A stretch of DNA of 62,605 bases from the NCBI RefSeq assembly GCF_937915125.1, contig NZ_CALDMP010000005.1, forward strand, positions 1 to 62,605, read 5' to 3'. The first letter of the stretch is position 1. Each line of letters opens with the position of its first letter. The notes under the pieces were generated by a model. It did not search any database. It saw nothing but the letters and a program-made list of their open reading frames with translations, and was not told the DNA's origin. Position numbers and translations under genes: made by a program. This document shows, piece after piece, positions 9,488 through 17,242 of the stretch. Origin of the DNA: an uncultured Ruminococcus sp. GTDB lineage: Bacteria; Bacillota; Clostridia; Oscillospirales; Ruminococcaceae.

Positions 9488-10024
9488 ATGACAGGCAGAT
9501 TCGGAGATGCAATCGACAATTTCCTGATCGTCATGGTAGCAGTTGCAGTTGTGCTGCTGCTGGTGGTGATGCTCGGCTCTCGTCAAAGTCCGTTTCGGCA
9601 GCGACTCAGCAAGATGCTGGTTCAGAATCCCAATGCGGCAGAAAAACGCCAACCCCTGGAGTTTAACCGGGAGTATTACATCACAGGAGAGAGAAATATG
9701 CGCAGACCAAATCGTGGAAAAAATCCGCCTCGTACCGTCATTGCTGTTCTGGTACAGAAGGTGGACGAACGCCGCAGAACCATGGATCCCGGCGGCACCA
9801 TGAAGTTATATAATGAGTATTATGAGCTGATTTTCAAAACACGCAAGGGTGACATCCTGCATATTGTCACAAGCAAAAAAGCGTACATTGAAACGCCCTT
9901 TCATCAGCAAGGTCAGCTGACCTTTCAGGGTGACAGGTTGATCCGGTTCCAATATCCGGGCGGCGAGGTAAATGAAGATCAGGACGCTTTCACCGGTGCG
10001 ATTCCGGTGGCACGCCGGGTTTGA
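9488..10024 (+). CDS. Membrane-anchored DUF2500-like protein
   Basis: One N-terminal membrane helix (about residues 10-31, VVAVAVVLLLVVML) is followed by a basic stretch and a C-terminal beta-rich domain (about 75-178) with VIAVLVQKVDERR and LYNEYYELIFKT. The pattern resembles DUF2500 proteins such as E. coli YhhM, of unknown function; the match is by eye. It follows galE by 37 bases on a good ribosome site (AAAGGAG) and is likely in the same transcript, although no link to galactose is evident. Confidence 0.7.
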   Translation: MTGRFGDAIDNFLIVMVAVAVVLLLVVMLGSRQSPFRQRLSKMLVQNPNAAEKRQPLEFNREYYITGERNMRRPNRGKNPPRTVIAVLVQKVDERRRTMDPGGTMKLYNEYYELIFKTRKGDILHIVTSKKAYIETPFHQQGQLTFQGDRLIRFQYPGGEVNEDQDAFTGAIPVARRV

Positions 10025-10045
10025 TACCATCATTCACATATGATT

Positions 10046-10094
10046 AAAACAGCCCCGCAGGCATTGAACCTGCGGGGCTGTTACTCTTTTATTT
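10046..10094. terminator. Bidirectional intrinsic terminator
   Basis: ACAGCCCCGCAGG pairs with CCTGCGGGGCTGT, with A-rich and T-rich flanks. It serves the galKE unit and the convergent L,D-transpeptidase gene. Confidence 0.8.
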
Positions 10095-10096
10095 GA

Positions 10097-10142
10097 GGCA
10101 ACACCGTACAAAGAGCGCCTATGGGCTTTGCGCGGTATTGCC
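10097..10142 (+). repeat. Family-1 repeat, 46-bp form
   Basis: A complete minimal copy forms a hairpin with GGCAACACCGTACAAAG and CTTTGCGCGGTATTGCC arms. Direct repeats TTGA flank it (10093-10096 and 10143-10146). Confidence 0.92.
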
Positions 10143-10149
10143 TTGATTA

Positions 10150-12000
10150 TTACGGAATGATCATAACTGGCGTATTGATGGTGACTTTGTTGTAAATTTT
10201 CTTCGCCACATCCAGAGGGAGATTGATACAGCCGTGAGAACCGTTTGTCTGATAGATCTCGCCGCCATAAGCGCTGCGGTTCAAGTCGTGGAGACCGATT
10301 CCGGTATATGTGACCGGCATCCAATAGTCTACCCAGACTTCATAGCCCTGTACTTCCATAGTACCCAGCTTTCTGGGAGATTCCCGTGACCATACCTTGT
10401 ATGCACCAGGAGGTGTAGCACGGCTTGGATCGGATGCAAGTCCGGTGACAACATCGGTTTCCAGATACAATTCACCGTTGACATAATACCACAGCTTCTG
10501 GTGGCAGATGTCCACTTCAATGTAGGTGTCTCCAGTATATGTAACACCAGCAGTGGAGTTCATGCGGAAGCCTTCTACCTTATAAACTGGTTCAATGGTG
10601 ACCGGCTCGCCGGCTTTGATGTATTCTACCAGCTTTTCTGCTGTTGCGCTGACATTTGTTTTCCATCCATAGATGCCGTCTCCGCCGATGGGGAGTTGGA
10701 TTGTGCCATCCATGGTGGATTCAAAGGTACGTGTATATCCAGTGACCAGTGTATCGTATTTGTCAGCGATGTTCTCCTGTACCCAAGCAGTTGCTTTGTC
10801 CAGGTCTACGGAAATATCACCGGATTCAGTGGAGATCCAGTCCATAATGGTTTCGTGATCCAGTGTTTCTGTGCCTACGGGGTCCATGATCTCTTCCCGG
10901 TCTGTCATATCATATGTGATCTCCACAACACCGATCTGATTGTACAGTGCCAGGGTGCTCTCCAGACTGGAAGCAGTCACAGATGCTTTTTTATAGCAGT
11001 TGCTGTCTGCCATATTGATGGTGTTGTTGCCCTCACGCATTTGTGCAATGGTATAATCAGAGAGCACCTGGGTGTCCACCATATTGCCGTCATCTTCCGG
11101 CTGGATGGAAAATGTACCGTCCTCGTTCTGTACGACTTTTGCATCTGTGGGCGGTACGTTGCCCCAGTCATAGGCAGCGATCAGACTTACCAAATCGTCC
11201 TCGGAATAAGAATCCTGAAGTGTTGCTGTATATTCACTTTTGGAGAAGAATTTTTTGAACCAGAGCGCATGACTTTCTTCAGCTGGATCTGCGAGGCTAT
11301 TCTCTGGGAGGGAAACTGTGCATCCAAAAGAGGAACCCTTGAATACAATGGGGTCGCCTTCTTTTGGGAGAAAAGTTAGTCCCATATCCTGCGCAGTGCT
11401 CAGAACTGCCGATTCCGCCTCTTCCATGGTCATGCCTGCAATATTGACGCCGTTGACATAAGTCTGGGGCAGGAATTTTCCGTGATAGATCAGGAGCCCG
11501 CCCAGATAAACCAGGATCAGTGCAGCTATCACGGCAATACCGATGATGATCCAGATAGTTGCAGCGCTGTGCTGCGTCCTGGCAACAACCGGTTCATATT
11601 GCCGTCTCGGCGGCGTTGGTCTCGCGGGACGGGATGCCGTGGCAACAGAAGCAGCAGGCTTTCGTTCCGGCTGTCGGGCAGGTGAAGGAGAAGCAGAAGC
11701 GTGCCGCTCTTCGCCCCGCTGTGATGCAACAGCCTCCCGGATCTGCCGCGCCTTATCCGAACGGGAACGCTCTGCCGGTGTGACAATTCCGGAATGTGTA
11801 CGTTCTGTCCGCTCTGGTGAAGGCGATCCAGTGCTCTTTTTCTCCATATGCTGTACAGGCGGCTTCGAAACTGGTTCCCGTGCGTCCTTTGCTGCAAGAG
11901 ATGCTTTGATTTTTTGCCGCATCTCTTCTTTTGTCAGGTGCGCTGGGCTGCCGGAAGTGCCGGTATTGCTGAAGTTTGGCTGCTGGTCTTTGTTGTTCAA
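10150..12000 (-). CDS. L,D-transpeptidase with PG4 domain, membrane anchored
   Basis: Cross-links peptidoglycan through 3-3 bonds or attaches proteins to it. The 616 residues comprise a Pro/Ser/basic cytosolic tail (1-148), one membrane helix (about 151-172), a VanW-associated PG-binding-4 type region (about 190-460) and a YkuD catalytic domain at the C-terminus. The domain contains HDLNRSAYGG and SHGCINLP, which carry the conserved His and nucleophilic Cys. The start is TTG at 12000 with AAAGGAA eight bases upstream; no in-frame ATG fits. The family is firm; whether it makes 3-3 links in this organism is inferred. Confidence 0.92.
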   Translation of the reverse strand: MNNKDQQPNFSNTGTSGSPAHLTKEEMRQKIKASLAAKDAREPVSKPPVQHMEKKSTGSPSPERTERTHSGIVTPAERSRSDKARQIREAVASQRGEERHASASPSPARQPERKPAASVATASRPARPTPPRRQYEPVVARTQHSAATIWIIIGIAVIAALILVYLGGLLIYHGKFLPQTYVNGVNIAGMTMEEAESAVLSTAQDMGLTFLPKEGDPIVFKGSSFGCTVSLPENSLADPAEESHALWFKKFFSKSEYTATLQDSYSEDDLVSLIAAYDWGNVPPTDAKVVQNEDGTFSIQPEDDGNMVDTQVLSDYTIAQMREGNNTINMADSNCYKKASVTASSLESTLALYNQIGVVEITYDMTDREEIMDPVGTETLDHETIMDWISTESGDISVDLDKATAWVQENIADKYDTLVTGYTRTFESTMDGTIQLPIGGDGIYGWKTNVSATAEKLVEYIKAGEPVTIEPVYKVEGFRMNSTAGVTYTGDTYIEVDICHQKLWYYVNGELYLETDVVTGLASDPSRATPPGAYKVWSRESPRKLGTMEVQGYEVWVDYWMPVTYTGIGLHDLNRSAYGGEIYQTNGSHGCINLPLDVAKKIYNKVTINTPVMIIP

Positions 12001-12695
12001 TGCTATCGTTCCTTTCTTCCCCTGTGATTTAGGTATAATATAAGTATACCGAATCCTCTATTTTTATTTTTACTTGAGGGCTGTGATGCTGCGTTTATAT
12101 TTCACATGAATGCGTATGGATTTGTGGGACAGCTTGCCTGTCCGAAGAATATTACTTGAAGATCCATCGGTCTACTTTCGAGGTGACCTTATGTGAATAC
12201 GCTCTGAAATCGACACAAAACACACTACAATACTATTATATACATAGCCTCTGACTTTGTCAACACCTTTCGACGCCGATTTTGGAAAAAACACGAATTG
12301 TAAACACCTTTTACCGATTTGTATCCAATACTGCGACATTTGGTTTTGTCCCAGTATATGCAGCGGAATGAAAAGGTATGCCGTCAGTGCTTATAGGCTG
12401 TACAGAAATAAGCATTTTCTTTGCAATCGATCATTTATGCAAATCTAAAACGGTATAATATTGCTCAAAATCTGTTAGAAAAACATTATACAAAATGCAT
12501 GGAAATTGTGCAATATGACCATGACCGATGGTTAATTTTTGTAAAAGATGCAGATTGACAGCGGATAGAAAAAGTTATAAAATAAACTTGTTTACATATG
12601 GTATTCGCCCGGTGCTGTATGAGATTGATGAAGAAAGAAAAGAATACGGGTATTGCCTGTCGTATGCACGCGGCTGGCAACAGGAGGAATGAATC
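12001..12695. other. Intergenic region with divergent control signals
   Basis: No convincing gene is present. It holds the minus-strand promoter of the transpeptidase gene (12235-12263) and a leader of about 230 bases. That leader has imperfect inverted ends (CACATGAATGCG near 12103; TTATGTGAATACGCTCT near 12189) resembling the family-3 ends at 61.0-61.2 kb. The right half upstream of the pectinase is AT-rich, with no clear promoter that I can defend. Confidence 0.5.
12235..12263 (-). promoter_or_regulatory. Sigma-A promoter of the L,D-transpeptidase gene
   Basis: On the minus strand TTGACA and TATAAT are separated by exactly 17 bases. Confidence 0.8.
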
Positions 12696-15600
12696 ATGAA
12701 GAGGAAAAAACTGGGCTGCAGTATTGTTGCAGCGATGCTTGCAACTGCTACAGCGGTTTCAGCATTACCGGCTTCTGCCGTTGAGAATGGTGCACTTGCT
12801 GACAATGTGCAGCAGATAGTCGCTGCAAGCAGCGCCTCTGTTTCTGTCATTGCTGCAAGCGGCGTACAGGAAGCAGCATATGCTGAATGGGGTGCAGTGA
12901 CCGGAGCGGACGGCTATAATGTTTACGTGGACGGAACACAGATCGATTCTATGCTGATTCGTCAGTATGCAGATCGTTTTCGTGCGGATGCTGTTGGCTT
13001 AAAGGCAGGAAGCCATACCATCAAGATCGTGCCCATTATCAGCGGCAAGGAAGATACATCCAAAGCGGCAGAAAAGTCTGTGACTGTAACAGCACATGAC
13101 CGCAGCGGTTTCGGCTGGGTAAACGGCACTTCTTCCGGCGCATACAATGAGGACGGCACCCTGAGAAGCGGTGCAGTTGTACTATATGTTACAGAAAATA
13201 CCAAGGATTCTGTTTCCATGGATGTCACAACCGATTCCAAGGGCGGCACAACAAGTGCAACCGGAATCCAGAATATTCTGACTGCTTATCAGAAGGGATA
13301 TGAGACAAAGCCCCTTTGTATTCGTGTGATCGGTAATGTGACAGACCCGTCTACGTTGATGGACGGCGATATTCTGATCAAGGGCAATGGTTCCAGCAAG
13401 AGACTGAGCTGCGGTGTTACCATCGAGGGTATCGGCAACGATGCGACCCTGAACGGTTTCGGACTCAGAATTGCAAATGCAAGCAATGTAGAAGTACGCA
13501 ATCTGGGCTTCATGAACTGCAACAGCGGCGAGGGCGATGACTGCGGTTTGCAGCAGAACAATGACCACGTATGGGTACATAACTGCGATTTCTTCTATGG
13601 CGATGCCGGATCGGATGCTGACCAGGCAAAGGGCGACGGCGCACTGGATACCAAGACCTCCAGCTATATCACACATTCCTACAACCATTTCTGGGATAAC
13701 GGAAAGTGCAACCTGCAGGGCATGAAGTCAGAATCGACTGAAAATTATATTACATATCACCACAACTGGTACGATCATTCTGACTCTCGTCATCCTCGTA
13801 TTCGTACTTGTTCGGTTCATGTTTACAACAACTACTTTGACGGCAATGCAAAGTATGGCGTGGGTGTAACCATGGGTGCCTCCTGCTTTGTGGAAAATAA
13901 CTACTTCCGCAACTGCCCGAATCCCATGATGAGCTCTGGCCAGGGTACGGATGCCTTGGGCGAAGGTACCTTCTCCGGCGAAGCCGGCGGTATCATTAAA
14001 TCATGTGGAAACTACATGACTGGTCAGAAGAGCTATATTACTTATGCGCAGAACAATACAGAGTTTGACGCTTATGAAGTTTCAAAAGCATCTGAAACTG
14101 TTCCCAGCAGTGTAAAGACTGTTTCTGGCGGTACGACATACAACAACTTTGATACAAACTCCAGCATCATGTACAGCTATACTGCGGATGCAGCAGCGGA
14201 TGTTCCGACGATCGTCATGGCAAATGCCGGACGTGTTCAGGGCGGTGACTTCCAGTGGACATTTGACAACTCTGTGGATGATGCAAGCTATGCAGTGAAC
14301 ACTGCACTGAAGGCAGCACTGACCAGCTATGATGATTCTATCGTGGCAATCGGCAGCGGATTTACTGACAATACCGATCCGGTGACCACTACAACAACAA
14401 GCCAGACGCTGCAAACCACCACAACCACAGTGACCACCACGGTTTCATCCAAACAGACTGCTTCGGCAACCACCACAAAGACTCCCGATGTGCCCACAAC
14501 AGGCGATATTTTCTGCTCGCCTACTGGTACAGGCAGCGGTGCCTCGGAGAGTGATCCCGCTTCTGTGATGGATGCAGTTTCCAAGCTGACAGCAGGTCAT
14601 ACGATCTGGCTGCTGGAGGGTACTTATGCATTCTCCGAAATGATTGTGATCTCTGAGGATAACAGCGGTACAGCAAATGCCATGAAGGGCATGAAGGCAT
14701 ACAATGGTGCTGATGTTACCTTCGACTTCTCTGGTCAGGGTGCTGCGAATTCATCAAACCGTGGTATCGTATTGGACGGCGACTACTGGCATTTCTATGG
14801 CTTTGAGATCACCAAGGCAGCTGACAACGGTATGCTTCTGTCCGGTAACAACAATAAGATCGAGATGATGGTATTCAACGACAACCAGGATACTGGTCTC
14901 CAGCTGTCCCGTTACAATACCAATGCGGCAACTATTGCGGAATGGCCCAGCAACAACCTGATCTTGAACTGTACCTCGAAGAACAACTGTGACAATGCGT
15001 CCATGGAAAATGCAGACGGCTTTGCAGCAAAGCTGACCTGCGGCGAGGGCAATGTCTTTGATGGCTGTATGGCATATAACAACAGTGACGACGGCTGGGA
15101 TCTCTTTGCAAAGTCAGAAACTGGTCCTATCGGCGTGGTTACGATCCAGAACAGCATTGCATTCCGCAACGGCTTTACAGAATTCGGTGAAGGCTATGGC
15201 GACTGTGATGGCAACGGCTTCAAGCTGGGCGGTTCCGGCATTGGTTCTGCTCATGTTGTAAAGAACTGTCTGGCATTCGAAAACCTCCACTGCGGCTTTA
15301 CAGATAACAATAACCCGAAGCTGGGTACGCTGATCAACTGCACAGCAGTCAATAACAACGGCGAGGGTACAGGAAAGCCCAACTTCTCCTGCTATCGCTG
15401 CACCGATGACGGTTGTGATTTTGAAAACATTATGTCCTACTATGACAGCGCTGTATTCCTGTCTGACAGCAAGCTGAAGGGCGGCGCTTCTAACGATAAG
15501 TTCGTAGGCACCTTTACCAATGGTATTTACTACAACAGCGGTTACTATCAGGTCGATGCAAAGACCGATGTGACAAACGGCGCAAAAATCGGCACCAAGC

Positions 15601-16625
15601 TTTCCGCTGGTCCGGCGGCTTCTGACTTTATTTCTATGGCAGGAGCACCGGCACAGGGCACAGATTTCCACACTGCATGGAGAAATGCAGATGGTTCTCT
15701 TAACCCGGGCGGTTTGTATGAAACTGCGGATTCCAGCAGCTATAAGACCATGGGCTATCATATGTACAATGGCAGCATCGTGGTTCCGCCGACGACAACA
15801 ACAAGCACAACTTCTTCGAATCATACAGAGACCACAACAACTACTGCTACCGGTGCATCTACCAATACTCCGGTGATTCCTTCCGGTGCACAGATCCATA
15901 ACTTTACACTGAACGGTACAAACAGCACATTCTACACCATCAGCGGCAATCTTTCCACAGGCAAGGGTACTGTAAACTACAATGGTCTGGAACTGACCCA
16001 GTGCCTGAAGATGGAATCTGCGACTTCCATTACGTTTACAAATGCTGCTGACGGCAATCTGACTCTGGTATTCGTTGAACCGGCTGCAACAGTTAAGGTA
16101 GATGGTACAAAGTACACTGCAAGCGGTGACGGCATTATTACTGTTCCGGTTTCTGCTGGTGCACACACCATTTCAAAGGCAGACACTGCAAACCTGTTCT
16201 ATATGGTATATGCAGATAAAGGCGGCACGGTAACAGAGACTACGACGACAGCAAAGCCGGATGAAACAACAACGGCAAAGCCGGATGAAACGACAACTGC
16301 AAAGCCGGATGAAACAACAACGGCAAAGCCGGATGAAACGACAACCGCAAAGCCGGATGAAACAACAACGGCAAAGCCGGATCAGACTACCACAAGTGTT
16401 TCCATTAACCCGAATATTCTGTATGGTGACGTCAACCTGGACGGCAGAGTGGACATTACTGACGCGGTGCTTCTGAATAAGGCAACTGCTGGTGCAGTAA
16501 AGCTCAATGACAGCCAGTTTGCAAATGCAGACTGCTGGAAAAACGGCGAACTGAGCAGTGATGATGCACAGACACTTCTGAAGTTCCTGGTACATCTGAT
16601 AAGCTCGCTGCCTGTGACAGAATAA
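12696..16625 (+). CDS. Secreted bifunctional pectate lyase PL1-PL9-CBM with dockerin
   Basis: Cellulosomal pectin-degrading enzyme that cleaves polygalacturonate by beta-elimination. Layout over 1309 residues: signal peptide (1-28); FN3-like module (46-130); PL1 lyase (about 131-545, with HHNWYDHSDSRHPRIR carrying catalytic/substrate Arg); Thr linker; PL9 lyase (605-1030, with NADGFAAKLTCGEGN and NNSDDGWDLF); linker; beta-sandwich (1065-1173) that may be a pectin-binding CBM77-like module; a linker of six ETTTAKPD repeats; dockerin (1242-1309) with YGDVNLDGRVDITD and a weaker second loop. Two lyases of different families in one chain suggests combined endo attack on one substrate. AGGAGG precedes the ATG. 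A GGCTGCTG/CAGCAGCC terminator follows. Confidence 0.93.
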   Translation: MKRKKLGCSIVAAMLATATAVSALPASAVENGALADNVQQIVAASSASVSVIAASGVQEAAYAEWGAVTGADGYNVYVDGTQIDSMLIRQYADRFRADAVGLKAGSHTIKIVPIISGKEDTSKAAEKSVTVTAHDRSGFGWVNGTSSGAYNEDGTLRSGAVVLYVTENTKDSVSMDVTTDSKGGTTSATGIQNILTAYQKGYETKPLCIRVIGNVTDPSTLMDGDILIKGNGSSKRLSCGVTIEGIGNDATLNGFGLRIANASNVEVRNLGFMNCNSGEGDDCGLQQNNDHVWVHNCDFFYGDAGSDADQAKGDGALDTKTSSYITHSYNHFWDNGKCNLQGMKSESTENYITYHHNWYDHSDSRHPRIRTCSVHVYNNYFDGNAKYGVGVTMGASCFVENNYFRNCPNPMMSSGQGTDALGEGTFSGEAGGIIKSCGNYMTGQKSYITYAQNNTEFDAYEVSKASETVPSSVKTVSGGTTYNNFDTNSSIMYSYTADAAADVPTIVMANAGRVQGGDFQWTFDNSVDDASYAVNTALKAALTSYDDSIVAIGSGFTDNTDPVTTTTTSQTLQTTTTTVTTTVSSKQTASATTTKTPDVPTTGDIFCSPTGTGSGASESDPASVMDAVSKLTAGHTIWLLEGTYAFSEMIVISEDNSGTANAMKGMKAYNGADVTFDFSGQGAANSSNRGIVLDGDYWHFYGFEITKAADNGMLLSGNNNKIEMMVFNDNQDTGLQLSRYNTNAATIAEWPSNNLILNCTSKNNCDNASMENADGFAAKLTCGEGNVFDGCMAYNNSDDGWDLFAKSETGPIGVVTIQNSIAFRNGFTEFGEGYGDCDGNGFKLGGSGIGSAHVVKNCLAFENLHCGFTDNNNPKLGTLINCTAVNNNGEGTGKPNFSCYRCTDDGCDFENIMSYYDSAVFLSDSKLKGGASNDKFVGTFTNGIYYNSGYYQVDAKTDVTNGAKIGTKLSAGPAASDFISMAGAPAQGTDFHTAWRNADGSLNPGGLYETADSSSYKTMGYHMYNGSIVVPPTTTTSTTSSNHTETTTTTATGASTNTPVIPSGAQIHNFTLNGTNSTFYTISGNLSTGKGTVNYNGLELTQCLKMESATSITFTNAADGNLTLVFVEPAATVKVDGTKYTASGDGIITVPVSAGAHTISKADTANLFYMVYADKGGTVTETTTTAKPDETTTAKPDETTTAKPDETTTAKPDETTTAKPDETTTAKPDQTTTSVSINPNILYGDVNLDGRVDITDAVLLNKATAGAVKLNDSQFANADCWKNGELSSDDAQTLLKFLVHLISSLPVTE
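16231..16390 (+). repeat. 24-bp tandem repeat coding ETTTAKPD
   Basis: Six to seven nearly identical 24-bp units encode the linker before the pectinase dockerin. Confidence 0.9.
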
Positions 16626-16680
16626 GAATTACGTTAAAATTTGCCCCCGTCAGAATGAAACTGATTCTGACCGGAAAGAA

Positions 16681-16717
16681 GGCTGCTGTACCGATTTCAA
16701 GGTGCAGCAGCCTTTTA
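16681..16717 (+). terminator. Intrinsic terminator after pectinase
   Basis: GGCTGCTGTACC pairs with GGTGCAGCAGCC, followed by TTTTACTTT. Confidence 0.8.
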
Positions 16718-16752
16718 CTTTGAGATCATTCCAGAAAAAACATGTTTCCCAC

Positions 16753-16781
16753 TTGACAAACCCTGCCGAATTCATTATAAT
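16753..16781 (+). promoter_or_regulatory. Sigma-A promoter of valS
   Basis: Consensus TTGACA and TATAAT are separated by 17 bases. Transcription would begin near 16788, almost at the first base of the following repeat. Confidence 0.88.
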
Positions 16782-16789
16782 ATAGGATA

Positions 16790-16915
16790 GGCAACACCGC
16801 ACAAAGAGCGCCTGACGACTTTGCACGTCATATTTCACAAAAATGCTCGTGAATACAAAAAGTATTCACTGCGCTTTTTGTTTCATCTGACGCACAATCT
16901 TTGTGCGGTATTGCC
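16790..16915 (+). repeat. Family-1 repeat (126 bp) inside the valS leader
   Basis: The copy is complete with both termini and perfect 4-bp GATA direct repeats (16786-16789 and 16916-16919). It sits between the promoter and the T-box, so the valS mRNA should begin with this hairpin. Confidence 0.93.
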
Positions 16916-16921
16916 GATAGA

Positions 16922-17205
16922 ATATCGAAATGCAGTGAAAAGGAGGAGTATCCTGCACCGGATTCTTCAGAGAGAAAACGGTTGGTGCGAGTTTTCGGAC
17001 GGTGCAGGAGAAGGTAGCCTTGGAGCAGTGCAGATGAAGTTCTCGTCCGGAGAATGGGTAATCTGCGCCGGGTGCGCCCGTTCCAGCGCAGGCAGAGTTT
17101 TTCTGCAATGAGTGCGGCAATTTTATTGCCGAATTCAGGTGGTAACACGGACAAATGTTCGCCCTGAGCAATCTTTCAGATTGCCGGGGTGTTTTTTATT
17201 GCGGC
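16922..17205 (+). promoter_or_regulatory. T-box leader of valS
   Basis: tRNA-sensing attenuator that raises valS expression when tRNA-Val is uncharged. The T-box core CAGGTGGTAACACGG lies at 17137-17151. A terminator follows (CGCCCTGAGCAATCT paired with AGATTGCCGGGGTG, then TTTTTT). An AGTA motif near 16946 and GAA-GTT at 17036-17041 fit the two sides of the specifier loop, with GTT a valine codon. The specifier choice is inferred; the T-box itself is clear. Confidence 0.88.
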
Positions 17206-17242
17206 AATCAGCACATATTATACATGGAAAGGAAAAGTAACT

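Noticed and set aside
16821..17111. 96-residue ORF upstream of valS
   Set aside because: It lies within the repeat and T-box leader and has no ribosome site of its own.
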